DNA from: Sphagnum compactum
Taxonomy: Eukaryota; Bryophyta; Sphagnopsida; Sphagnales
Reading direction: 5' to 3'
DNA length: 64,000 nt
NCBI GenBank assembly: GCA_965153455.1
Contig: OZ234494.1
Span: forward strand, 28,015,354-28,079,353
Under the pieces are notes generated by a model. That model ran no database searches and was not told the DNA's origin. It was given only the letters and a program-made list of their open reading frames with translations. Positions within the stretch are counted from its first letter, which is position 1. Every line of letters starts with the position of its first letter. Both the position numbers and the translations under genes were made by a program. Positions 12,610 through 23,459 of this stretch are shown piece by piece.

Positions 12610-14372
12610 CTGTGAGAAGAGCAATATAAACAGAAGAGTTGGAATGCCAATTTCAACACATTTCCCGACCTGCCATACAAGACCAAAGGCTCAGTTGATA
12701 TAAACATATACACTTCTAAATCATGTGGTATATAAAACATGAGGAAGTGAAAAGAAAAGTTGCTGTGCAATGTAAGGATGCAAAAAGAAAGATTGTTGTG
12801 CAATGTGAGGAAGTGAGAAAATTGCATCACTGTAGTAGACCTGAAGGATGATCAGAAGGACACTCACTATCGGTACAACCTAACATGAAAACTGTGATCA
12901 TAACAGAATTGAGTCTTGTGGAGGGTGAGAAAGAAGATGGCATAACCCTGGAAATCCATATTCGAGGAGACCCAAGCCCACTATAGCTGTGACAGGAGCT
13001 ATAACAATGGGACTTATATACCTGCACCCACCAATTGTGCGGGTTTAGGTAGTGGTTTTGAGATGACTGTGAAACATGATGAGAATGCAACTCAGATCCG
13101 ACTTTGTGTATTTCTTCAACTGTGTGTTTCAAACGGATTTTAGGCATGAATGATGATGATGACCTAGCCAGTGAGCTTGATCAATCCGGTCTAGGGCAAT
13201 AGATTCAAAACCTTGATGCAAGTAAGCAAGCAACCTGCTTTCATTACCTGGCAGCTATGCCCCATAGGCTGCTGAATCCGAGTATGATGTTGAGCACTGA
13301 ACCTGCGATGAAAGCTCCTTGTATCGCTCTCATTGCGTGTCGAAATCTCTGGAAAGCGAAAGGAGAAAAAAAAATCCTTGTTTGTTATTAATGTTTCAAA
13401 GGCACAGAGACACAGAGAGAGAGAGACCGCAGAAGTACAAGTTGAATGGAGAATTCTTCAAGTCGGAGGTTCCGGGAGTGTGTGCTACCATAAGAGGTGG
13501 ATAATCTGTTACCTCATGCGGGTCAGGAATGTCGATGATACGAGGAGCATTGACGATGGAAAGCGTGATCGGCAGAAAATAGAAGGAGTTTCCCATAACT
13601 ACCGGCAATCTTGAACCCAGTACAGTCTGCAACAAAGTATTGATCCCGGAAACAAAAAGTGCGCTCTGCACAACTCGTGCTAAATCACTCTGCAACAAAC
13701 AAGACAGACAGAGAAAACACAACAACAAAAACAACAAACAATCTTACCACAATGTCCGCACAAAACAGACCACAACAAAGCAGTAGCAAAGAAGAGCTTC
13801 TTGATGCGCATTTCATGGCAAAGAAAGTACAAAAAGAAGATCAAGATCTTTCTAAACCTTTATTTTCTATGTCTGTCTGTGAGTGTTTCTCCAGAAGAAC
13901 ATACTGAGTGTCCATTAATATTAAAATTGACAAGAGATGGAATCAGCACTGTCGTCCCAAGCATGGTGAAGTAGTGCTGGAAACCTAAGATGATTGCTTC
14001 TCCTGCACACAAAAATCGGCAACTTCTTCCAAATCACAACTAGGAAAATAAAAACAAACAAACAAAGAACCTCATACAACAGCAGCAGCAGCTCATCTCT
14101 TTACAAAACCAACTCTGTACATAAGAAAAAACTGTGCTACTTCTTTTCCAAGCTTCCACCACCAAGAGAGCATCATCTTCACAACATAAACAAAGCAAAA
14201 CCAGACAAGACAACAAAACGCAAATCTGCCAAGAACGAATCACGACTTCTTTACCCCATCGAGGATTGTCATTGATACAATAAGCGAGATTAGGAAGCTG
14301 CTCCAACGCATGGTGATGCAAATCCTCCAGCTTCACCATCTTCGGAGGAACTAAGATAGGCGGATCCGCCAT
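12610..14372 (-). pseudogene. Nucleobase-ascorbate transporter, 5' half only
   Basis: NAT (NCS2) proteins are multi-pass membrane carriers for purines, pyrimidines or related solutes. Exons: 14255-14372 (start Met at 14372; LEQLPNLAYCINDNP-type N-terminus), 13932-14002 (EAIILGFQHYFTMLGTTVLI, carrying the QH motif of TM1), 13513-13689 (ARVVQSALFVSGINTLLQT and SRLPVVMG), 13248-13348 (RHAMRAIQGAFIAGSVLNII), about 12947-13021 (ISPIVIAPVTAIVGLGLLE) and 12610-12669 (VGKCVEIGIPTLLFILLFSQ). Exons 1-5 join in phase. No visible donor at the end of exon 5 keeps exon 6 in the family frame. The C-terminal half, with the NAT signature motif and remaining membrane segments, is missing, and the PRP40C-like WW1 exon begins only 265 bp further on. 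I read it as a truncated gene; an upstream Met at 14396 is possible but unlike the family start. Confidence 0.82.
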
Positions 14373-14640
14373 TACTCCCAACAACAACAATAACACAAAA
14401 AACTAACAATAGAACTCTCTCTCTCTCGTCAAAATACAAACTTGCAACGAGCTCTACACTCTCGTCGTCGAGCGCGCAACACAAAATGCAAACTGCGTGA
14501 GCTCCAAGAGAAGCAAAGCGAAGAGAAAGGAACGGGTAAGAAAGACGCACAGTGCAGTGCAAATAGGGGAGGAGAGAGAGAGAGAGAGGAAAAAAGAAAG
14601 AAAAAAAGAAAAGGAACGAAAAAATAAAGAAATTGGAAAT
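14373..14640 (-). promoter_or_regulatory. Pyrimidine-rich 5' flank of the transporter fragment
   Basis: On the minus strand the region directly upstream of the NAT start is a CT-rich tract, with (CT)n runs at 14414-14428 and 14570-14592. Such tracts are common in plant 5' UTRs and core promoters. A TATA-like ATATAAAATATA lies further upstream near 14685-14700. The assignment rests on position and composition only. Confidence 0.35.
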
Positions 14641-14960
14641 TGTCTTCCTCACACTAGGTACGCACCGAGCACACCCCCTGGGGTATATTTTATATAATTT
14701 ATATGGAACAATATAAATGAAATGGTGTATTGATTTGCTTGCTAGAAAATTTTGCAACTACTATAAAAGGCCTAGCTATCTAGCGAATAAACACCTAGCT
14801 ATTCGAAGGATTCATCACTAGATCCTGCCTCGTCATTAACATCTATGGTGCCACCGCGATAAGTCAAACGCAAAGCACCTTCAAGCGGGCCCATTTTTCT
14901 TTTCCCTCGCCTTCTGATGCAACTTTTTTTTCTCATTGATTCGTTCAAAGCCTCGTTGAT

Positions 14961-16632
14961 TCAAGACAAATCAGCTTGTCGAGCCACATAATGGGTCAAC
15001 GTCTGCTTCCTAAGGTACAACGCACAGCCCAATTGTCGTCTTCGGTCTAGGACGGGCATTGTGCAATGCTGAAGCCACCCAGATCGGAACAGGATGATTG
15101 TCCCATGTCGGGGTTTGAAAAACATTCCGTGTGCAGGAAATGCAAATTCCCCTCCGGATTCTGCTTCTCCTGTTCAAGCTCCAAACATGTTCACAATTGT
15201 GGGGTATCAAGATGGAGTCCGACAAATTAAATTCCCTTTTTTTTTTGCTTTTCCAAAAAGCTCAAAACCTTCAGAACAGACACATGCAGCAAAGCACACT
15301 TACCTTCTAAGAACCAGGAAATCACAGAATTAAACAAATCCCTGTCCGTGTGCGGCGTCGAATGGTAGTTCTCCGTGACTGCCATCGCCGTAAAACAAGT
15401 CCTCCCGATCCGAGAAGTGCCAAAAGGTAATTGTTCCGGGAAGAAGTTGTCTAATTCTTGGAGCCAGGATGTCAACTGGGGACGCAGATTCTTCTCCACA
15501 AACTCGGTGGCCCAAGCATCTGCGGAGCGTTCCAATTCTTCTTGCGAGCAAACTTCCTTGTTTTTAGCATTTTTTGTAGGGTGCTGGTACCTAAAGAAAA
15601 GAAAACCAGGCATCATGAGAAAAGAGGTTATTTAAATTATAGCATGCATAAACTGAGTTTGGGCAGTGGAAGGGTGCAGACCTATCCACAGTAAGATCGA
15701 AACGGCAAAATCTATGCCCGAACAGCGCCATTCTAGACTCCCGAGAACAGGACCAGGAGATAGTGCCGCCGTGCCGAAACAAATATCCCAATGTTTGAAG
15801 ATGCTCCGACGCTTCGGTAGAGGGAACAAACCCATGCAAAAGGATTGCCACCATTTCTCCGTGGTAAATGAGCATGCAATCTTCACTCAGTTCTTTGAAA
15901 TCACGGAGATTGGGATATGTTCCCTTGTTTTGCCCTTCGTCGGAAATTGTGTGTCCGAGCCCTATCACTTGCCGCACGGAGCCAGGGACACTGTGCCCTT
16001 CGCTGCGAAAATGCCGGATGATCCAAGCACTCTCACCGGGACCCCAATATTTCGTAGAATGCAATTTGATATTCCTGCGAGGAATCCACAAGATCTAGTG
16101 AGATGGATTACGATTCCGAGCGAGTGTTAAATCAAAAACACAATTATCCATTCAGCTTTTACGAGATTTTAGAAATGCTAACCAATCGCAAGGCTCCTCC
16201 ACCATCACAATGCCATCCGATCCATCGACCGCTTGCAATGCATCCCCGTCTCTCGTCGCCAATGGTATGGGCTCTTCCCACAACGCAAGGGCTCCGAGCC
16301 CAGAAAGTTGACCCTGTCACACAGCAACATCCATTGACGAGATTGCTCGGACAGCAAATGCATCAAAATAAAAAACATTGGTGTAGAAAAGGAAGCCATA
16401 CCTGTGGCGCAGCCTTCAATGCTTGCTTGATTACTTGCTTCAAGCAAGTTCTGCCTTTCTTGGGACCGTTTAAAGCCACCCTCTGGCGAAACCTTCCAAA
16501 CTCCTCAGGTGTGAGGCGTGCGGAAGCATCCAACAATGTCCGATGCAGCAATCCGGAATTGTGTTGCTCGACATTTGTGCCCGGTAGGAGAGTCCATGCG
16601 CATATATCACATCGATGTCCCTCCGTAGCCAT
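14961..16632 (-). CDS. U1-type C2H2 zinc finger plus TET/JBP-like 2OG-Fe(II) dioxygenase, 416 aa
   Basis: Five exons with GT-AG sites and consistent phases give one open frame: 16402-16632, 16183-16313, 15682-16074, 15304-15590, 14961-15169 (stop at 14961-14963). The start at 16632 has an A/G-rich context and precedes the finger. Residues 8-30 form C-X2-C-X12-H-X5-H (C8, C11, H24, H30), the U1/JAZ-type zinc finger known from RNA- or nucleic-acid-binding proteins. The C-terminal third has the double-stranded beta-helix signature: FTAMAVTENYHSTPHTDRD with H332-x-D334, then GGEFAFPAHG, FKPRHGTIILFRS, distal H382 in QHCT, and an Arg cluster (390-392) followed by LGCALYL, a plausible 2-oxoglutarate anchor. 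This arrangement resembles TET/JBP-class dioxygenases that oxidise 5-methylcytosine or thymine, but substrate is not shown. The middle (122-300) is unfamiliar. Introns are short (88-134 bp). Another 2OG dioxygenase class is the main alternative. Confidence 0.78.
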
Positions 16633-17488
16633 GGCAACGGCTGTCAGAATACGCACAGGAGAGCACCTCAACCAGCACTCCAATTGATTTACCCTTCTTC
16701 TCGAAACATAAAAGAATGGAGCTGGAAAAATGCAAAAAAGACGGTCACAGGACGTTTTTTTTTTGGAATGGAAGGCGGGCACCTCTTGAATGCCAACCGG
16801 CTCTAGACCAGCAGTTTCCCGGTTGTAAGTCCAGGTACAAGACCAGCTCCTGGATCTAGCCACAAAATAATTATCACATCCCAACTTTTCTGGAAGAAAG
16901 TTCAACATTGTCATCTCCTCTGAGTGTCACATGATATAAATTCAAACTTGAGATTATTGCGAAATTGTTCATGCAAAGTTGAATGTCTGTTTTCAGCCTA
17001 ATTTCCTGATATCAATTGGTCAGGAGTGGATGGGCTTCAAAGTTAGGACTTAATATCAAAATTGGCCTTGTAAATTTCTAAGTAATAAAGAACAATTACA
17101 GCCACAACAATTCAGATAGGCCCAAACCAACAACTCTACGTACAGACTAAGTTGGAAGTCTAGAATCCACAGATGGATAAACCTAGCATGTGGAATGGGC
17201 ACAACTGCATTAAACTAACCAGGTTCATGAAATGATGATAAGACTAACAGTATGAAGGGAAGTGAGAGTCTCTCAATTGTTCAGTGACCATCAACAGTAA
17301 AATATATGATAGTGATGTTTCTATAACAACATTCCCACTACGTCATCGGCTCCCTACATTGAGTATGGGACAATGTAATGAGTAGTCTGCGTATTCAAAT
17401 TTTCAAAACAGATAAGTGCATGACATGGATACACTCTTAATTACAGGTACACTCCTATCCAGCTTACTCGATCATAATGCAAGCTGGC
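16633..17488. other. Spacer upstream of the dioxygenase gene
   Basis: The minus-strand frame remains open upstream to 16914 but has no family resemblance and is probably 5' UTR. From 16920 to 17488 the sequence is AT-rich without recognisable coding exons. No clear TATA box position can be fixed. Confidence 0.45.
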
Positions 17489-19136
17489 CTTATCAAACAA
17501 GCAGTCAGTCGGTCATCAAAGACTTCAGCTGCAGCCGAGAAGAAGCTCAAGAGCAGCAGTCAGTCAGTCAGCAAAGACAACAGGTGCAGCTGAGAAGCTC
17601 AAAGCTGAGTAGCAGTCAGTTACCAGCCACCAAAGACTTGTGCAAAATGCATAAGAGAAGGTCAAGAGAAGTCTGACACCAAAAATAGTCTACAAGACGG
17701 TGTTGGCGCATTTCCTGTTGAAACAGAAAGTTTTCCTCATTTTGACAGGAAAATGTTTTCAACTCAGGAGAGATTTCATGAGCTGGCCACAACAATGCTT
17801 ACACCCGATGTGCCAGTTCCGATCTTGCTGCAATGACTCTCAGTAATGATTCTCATGGGAGTTGAACCTCAGTACCTCAATCAGCCGCCCCGTTCTAGAC
17901 CTTATCAAACAAGCAGTCAGTCGGTCATCAAAGACTTCAGCTGCAGCCGAGAAGAAGCTCAAGAGCAGCAGTCAGTCAGTCAGCAAAGACAACAGGTGCA
18001 GCTGAGAAGCTCAAAGCTGAGCAGCAGTCAGTTACCAGCCACCAAAGACTTGTGCAAAATGCATAAGAGAAGGTCAAGAGAAGTCTGACACCAAAAATAG
18101 TCTACAAGACGGTGTTGGCGCATTTCCTGTTGAAACAGAAAGTTTTCCTCATTTTGACAGGAAAATGTTTTCAACTCAGGAGAGATTTCATGAGCTGGCC
18201 ACAACAATGCTTACACCCGATGTGCCAGTTCCGATCTTGCTGCAATGACTCTCAGTAATGATTCTCATGGGAGTTGAACCTCAGTACCTCAATCAGCCGC
18301 CCCGTTCTAGACCTTATCAAACAAGCAGTCAGTCGGTCATCAAAGACTTCAGCTGCAGCCGAGAAGAAGCTCAAGAGCAGCAGTCAGTCAGTCAGCAAAG
18401 ACAACAGGTGCAGCTGAGAAGCTCAAAGCTGAGCAGCAGTCAGTTACCAGCCACCAAAGACTTGTGCAAAATGCATAAGAGAAGGTCAAGAGAAGTCTGA
18501 CACCAAAAATAGTCTACAAGACGGTGTTGGCGCATTTCCTGTTGAAACAGAAAGTTTTCCTCATTTTGACAGGAAAATGTTTTCAACTCAGGAGAGATTT
18601 CATGAGCTGGCCACAACAATGCTTACACCCGATGTGCCAGTTCCGATCTTGCTGCAATGACTCTCAGTAATGATTCTCATGGGAGTTGAACCTCAGTACC
18701 TCAATCAGCCGCCCCGTTCTAGACCTTATCAAACAAGCAGTCAGTCGGTCATCAAAGACTTCAGCTGCAGCCGAGAAGAAGCTCAAGAGCAGCAGTCAGT
18801 CAGTCAGCAAAGACAACAGGTGCAGCTGAGAAGCTCAAAGCTGAGCAGCAGTCAGTTACCAGCCACCAAAGACTTGTGCAAAATGCATAAGAGAAGGTCA
18901 AGAGAAGTCTGACACCAAAAATAGTCTACAAGACGGTGTTGGCGCATTTCCTGTTGAAACAGAAAGTTTTCCTCATTTTGACAGGAAAATGTTTTCAACT
19001 CAGGAGAGATTTCATGAGCTGGCCACAACAATGCTTACACCCGATGTGCCAGTTCCGATCTTGCTGCAATGACTCTCAGTAATGATTCTCATGGGAGTTG
19101 AACCTCAGTACCTCAATCAGCTGCCCCGTTCTAGAC
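17489..19136 (+). repeat. Tandem array, four copies of a 412-bp unit
   Basis: Units are 17489-17900, 17901-18312, 18313-18724 and 18725-19136. They are nearly identical; I see only single-base differences, such as CTGAGTAGCAG in unit 1 against CTGAGCAGCAG in the rest, and CAGCTGCCCC in unit 4 against CAGCCGCCCC. The unit contains CAGT tetranucleotide runs (CAGTCAGTCAGTCAG). On the plus strand each unit boundary supports the same Gln/Ser-rich 80-residue frame, but 412 is not a multiple of three, so no frame reads through the array. No known domain is seen. Confidence 0.97.
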
Positions 19137-20440
19137 CTCCAAGCCGGCTTCTTATTCACCAGCACAACGGCTCACCACCACACATCAGCAACGCAGCCGC
19201 CGGATATGCTTCACACATCCTCAGCGAGATCCTGTGTTCAACACCTTGCAAATGCACCCTTCAAAAACATCACCCACCACACCCGTAAAAACAAAGAACA
19301 AACATAGCAAATGCACAAACAAACAAACAAATCGGGGACTCGAACAGAGGAGGAGGAGGAGCATCAGCAGCAGCAGCAGAAGATCTGGGTCTGCAAAACA
19401 GTCACAGCAAACATGCTCAAGTCTGGAATAAATCCCTTGTTGTAAGGAAGATAGCCAGTCAGGAAACTTTACCTTTCTCGAACAGCAAGCAACTAGCAAG
19501 CTAGAAGAACACAAAGGAACCGAGCAAGAGAATACAGTCTGGTGCATTTGGATCCAACGCCAGATCAGGAACTTTCTGCTGTCACCGAAGAAGACCTTCA
19601 GTACAAGCGGAGAAACTGATGATTCGAGAGAGATCTGATATCACGTAACGTTTCGACGTTCCGTTCAGGATGTTCCGTTCAGGACGTCAATATTGTCGGT
19701 GGAAGACGTAGATCACAGAAATTGCAGGTCCACCGTGAAAGAAACAATTAAGACAACATCACTACAGCAGCTCCGACGGATTCCGGATGATCAACGCGTA
19801 CTCAATATTCCGGCACTTCAGCAATAGTTTCTCCTCCCACCGCTATTAAGCGTCGTAATTACGATTATTATTATCATCACCAAATAAGCCTGCCTGGTGT
19901 CCGATTTCTTGATGAGAGAGACACATGCGGCAGTTGATTCTAAGACAGAAGAAGAAATTTCAACAGCAGCGTGGATTTGAGGCAGCATCGACCACGGCAG
20001 CTGTTGCGCGGAAACGGACGTGAACGACAGATTGACGGACAGACGGGTGAAGAGTGAACATAATTAGACAGTAGCCAAGTCCATAAAACCCACATTTTGG
20101 TAGATAGGAAATTATAAAATTGCATTGAGTAAAAGATAAAATGACTTACAGGGAGGACATTATAATTAGATGCAAGCTGAACAAACATGGGTATACATTC
20201 CAAAAAAATTGTACTATTTTATTTAAATTTTAATTACTTGCGGATGGAAAATTGAAGTCATCTAGTGGACACTTGCAACAATAAGATGACATCTGACATT
20301 CTGTTTGTTCCAATCAACGGTAGTGTATATTTCATATGCATTAACCATAATTTTGCATTAAGGGAATATTTGATTTTATTTTGGGAAAACTGCCAGAGGA
20401 CATAAAATTGCGCGCAAGAAAAGAAGTTGGAGCCACTAGC
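19137..20440. other. Spacer with microsatellites
   Basis: The first part (19137-20050) is GC-richer than its surroundings and holds an AAAC-type run at 19309-19331 and trinucleotide (GAG/CAG) runs at 19347-19381. No protein family is recognised on either strand. From 20050 it becomes AT-rich spacer leading into LINE debris. Confidence 0.5.
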
Positions 20441-21565
20441 AGCCTGCCAGCATTTTTTTGTTCAAAACTTTTTTTACCAGAAATTCTGGCAATTTTTTTT
20501 CACAAAAGATTTGTTTTTTGAATTTACACCGGGAATAAAAAACCGAAATAATCGCCTTTGGAGATATATATATTTTAAAGGAATTGCAGGGGAAAAAAAT
20601 AGGCGGCCCCCTCATAGTCCATCCAGGCGCTTCAAGAGTCCAACTTTTCACAAATGTAACCAATGGGAAGCTGGCACACCCCGTGGGGGGTGGTTTATTT
20701 TTTACAAATTCATTGTTGGGGGGGGGGGGGGGGGGGATGTCACGAAAAGATTTATTAATTTCTTGTTCAAGGTGGGTTTAGGATTAGATTGTGATTGTTT
20801 ATTTTTATTTTTCTCTCTTCATCCTCTTGGCCCCTTGAACAAGGTTTAATTTTGATATTGAAGTTTCTAACGTTTGGGCTATTTGACTAGAATGGGAGTG
20901 GAGGTATGCGAGGATCGTTTTTTTCTGGGGAAGAGATGTGGGACAAGAGGTGAATGTTATTTTAGGAAAATGGACGGGCGGAGGTGTTGAAATGGTAAAC
21001 TTTTTTTCCATAGATTGCGAGAGGTCAACGATATATATATATTTCGGCGAGGGGGTTTTGTGTTGAAAGAACAATTTTTTTAATTTTTTTTTGGGGGTTT
21101 TGTTTTGTACATCTCCCAAAGGATTTGTTTTTGTGGCTTTTTTTTTTTTCGGTTATCATGAGACCACAGGCTATTCCACTTTGGATTTTTTCCTTTCTTC
21201 TTATCTTCCTTTTTTTTCTTCTATTTTTTCTTCGACTTTTAAAAGGCATTTTCTTCCCCCTTTTTTCGTCCTCCCCTCTTTCTCCGGAATCCTCATTTTT
21301 TCCCCTTTTCCATATTCTTCTTCTTACCGAATGTTTCTTATCGTTTTTTTGTCGTATTTCTTGGTTTTACTTATTCATTTATTTTTATTTATTTGTCTAA
21401 TTTTTATCATTTATTTTTCTTTTCCTATTTTTTTCAATTTGTCGTAGTATATTTTCTTTATCCTTCGATCCTTTTCTTGGGTTTGCAAGATGCAGGGAAG
21501 GAATAGCAAGGAACAAGTACAAAACGAATAGCAAGGAACAAATCCGGAAGTAATGTGCCAGTTGC
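20440..21565 (+). mobile_element. Dispersed repeat block, copy A (LINE-associated)
   Basis: This block recurs at about 32290-33905 (twice, in tandem) and 57640-58250, always plus-strand and always followed by the same reverse-transcriptase C-terminal remnant. Shared landmarks are TTTGAATTTACACC, GGCGCTTCAAG/GGCGCTGCAAG, a long G run (20719-20736), AGATTGCGAGAGGTCAA, TATATATTTCGGCGAGGGGG, poly-T then GGGGTTTTGTTTTG, and GAGACCACAGGCTATTCCA. It is T-rich and non-coding. It is probably internal or untranslated sequence of the LINE, or an element linked to it. Confidence 0.75.
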
Positions 21566-21585
21566 TCGACTCACTGGTACGCCCA

Positions 21586-21862
21586 ATACTGAGCCATGCA
21601 TGCGAGGTGTGGACAGGTTGAACAGGGGCGAAAGGGTTGCAACAAGTAGAACAAGTACAAAGAATGTTCCTGAGAGGAATATTGGGGGTGAATAAAACAA
21701 CAAGCACTTTTGCTGTGTCGGGTGAGTTTGGAAGGTATCGAGGGGAGCATTTGTGGCAACAAACTCTCAAGTATTATCATAGTTATGACATTCTTGGTGT
21801 GAGAATGTTATGGAAGCCCAAAGAAGCAATAATTTCAACGAAATTTATAGATCAACCAGTGT
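21586..21862 (+). pseudogene. LINE ORF2 C-terminal remnant
   Basis: The frame contains QVEQVQRMFLRGILGVNKTT, then GEFGRY and LWQQTLKYYHSYD. This matches the region downstream of the reverse transcriptase in plant/algal non-LTR elements (pattern: VQxxFLRxxLGVxxxT...GExGRxP....). It ends shortly after without a full domain. Related copies lie at 33930-34231 and 58660-59115. Confidence 0.7.
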
Positions 21863-21932
21863 AATTTGGTAAACATTCGCGGGTCAAGAATGTTTTGACA
21901 AGGTGCTAAATGAAAAATTTTAAAAAAATTTA

Positions 21933-22200
21933 ATGTGTAAAATGAAGAATGTCATCACTAGGGTAGGAGAAGCCTCCTACATGGTACCCTCGGACTCCAG
22001 GGGGGTCAACTTCTCTCTCGAAGAGAGCTTCACCAAGCATGACAGAAGGCCAGGAAAGAATGATGTCATTGGGCGTTCCCCATTTTTGCCAGATGTGATA
22101 GTGACATACAGAACTCCTGGTCGGGGCACTACAGTCGATAATGTCAGGCTGTTTTAGCGTAATGTTTGAGGCTCCAAACTTGAAGGTCTTCGTGTTATTG
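21933..22200 (+). mobile_element. LINE-associated segment with short open frame
   Basis: A 74-codon frame (21933-22157) is conserved at 34301-34525 with only a few replacements, including KMKNVITRVGEASY. It has no recognised domain. The tail of the segment (near 22110-22150) resembles the hairpin repeat family described elsewhere in the window (CTCCTGGTCGGGGCACTAC, then a GGCTGTTTTAGCG block). Confidence 0.5.
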
Positions 22201-22221
22201 CCGTAGGTGAAGTGTTTATTT

Positions 22222-22430
22222 GATTTATTAATCATTCCATTGTCCTATAGTTTGAGGGGGCCTTTCAAAAGTACTTATCCCCCCATCGGTTTGGAATATT
22301 GACCCCTGAAGGCTACGAGACCATCATTTTTGGCATTAGAGTCTTCCTCAACCGACACCCTGATTGGGTCATGATGCAAGTTGATGTCAAAAGCGTTTTT
22401 AATAACGTTTCTAACTCCCGGTCCGGGCAT
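22222..22430 (+). pseudogene. Fragment of LINE reverse transcriptase
   Basis: The translation contains FGILTPEGYETIIFGIR and HPDWVMMQVDVKSVFNN. This is the segment just before the first catalytic Asp motif of non-LTR reverse transcriptases (compare the family pattern FGxxTPGGxExxxHxIR...PDWxxLQxDxxNAFN). It is cut off after FNN by unrelated sequence. Better-preserved copies are at 34615-35560. Confidence 0.7.
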
Positions 22431-22739
22431 TACACTCATAAGGTCAGAGGCCGGAGGCCGTTTGACGACAATAAGAACCCAGCATAATAATGCCAGGCTA
22501 TTTCATAGTTATGACATTCTTCATTTTGCACATTAAATTTTTTTAAAATTCTTCATTTAGCACTGCGCAGGGTGATCGACTCATTGAATCATTCGCGTAA
22601 AAGGTTGTTTTGGCAGGTCGTTGATATATACTTGAATCGCATAGCCCTTGTTCCCATCATAACATTCTTTACCTGCGAATGTTACCAAATTACACTGGTT
22701 GATCTATAAATTTTTTAAAAATTCTTTAAAATTCTTGCT

Positions 22740-23440
22740 TCTTTGGGTTTCCATAACATTCTCGCACCAAGAATGTCATAACTATGTGTCAGGGGAGTAC
22801 ACATGCCTATCCAATAAAGGTTTTAGCACTGTGGACTATTTTCTTACGACAGCTGACCAATTAGAGGGGGTCAAGCGCTTAGAGGTTAACTGCGATGAAA
22901 AGTACTCAGGTCACAAAGATGCGCACTCTGATCATAGACCATCGGTACTTACAATCACACAACAGTGGCAACCCCCTCCTGGTCAGCAAAAGGCAATCAA
23001 ACACGTACCAGGTTTATGACACTGCCAAAGTGGCCAAGTTTAGCATGAGTGTATAGCATAACATCGGTGTCTGGGCAAGCCCAGATGTACTTGATGCATC
23101 TGACGTACAAACAACAGTCAATCTGTTACAACAGTGCATCACACAATCTGCAGAAGAAGTGTTTGGAAATAGACAAGTGGCCTTAGGAAAAGCAATAAAG
23201 CACAGCCACAAACCCTGGTTTGACACAGAATGTCGCCAGACTAAAGCCAGTTTGCTAAATTGTCACATGCACACACAGATAGGCAGGTCAGACTTAAGCA
23301 AATGAAACAATTGTACAAAAGGAAGAAACGTGCCTATGATGTGCTCAAGGCTACACAGCTATGTGGTTTAGCGAAGGCGGATCCTGCAGCATTCTGGAAA
23401 CGTTTTTAATAACGTTTCTAACTCCCAGTTTCTAACGTTT
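22740..23440 (+). pseudogene. LINE endonuclease C-terminus and linker remnant
   Basis: The frame carries GFSTVDYFLTTADQLEGVKR followed by HSDHRPSVLTI, the STVDYFL and SDHRP motifs of APE-type endonucleases in non-LTR elements. After an in-frame stop, the linker pattern KPWFDTECRQTKASLL and YKRKKRAYDVLKATQ continues to about 23400, as between endonuclease and reverse transcriptase in this class. Stops and a jump in frame show that it is dead. Confidence 0.7.
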
Positions 23441-23459
23441 CTAACAACTAAATTGAACA

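Noticed and set aside
15666-16130. Plus-strand 154-codon open frame over the dioxygenase gene
   Set aside because: Shadow of the minus-strand exon 15682-16074; no family resemblance.
17416-19288. CRISPR-like array at the 412-bp repeats
   Set aside because: Units are contiguous and long with no spacers; an ordinary tandem duplication in a eukaryotic genome.
21091-21447. Very Phe/Leu/Ser-rich 118-codon plus frame suggesting a membrane protein
   Set aside because: It is T-rich non-coding sequence of the dispersed block; copies B and C do not keep the frame.
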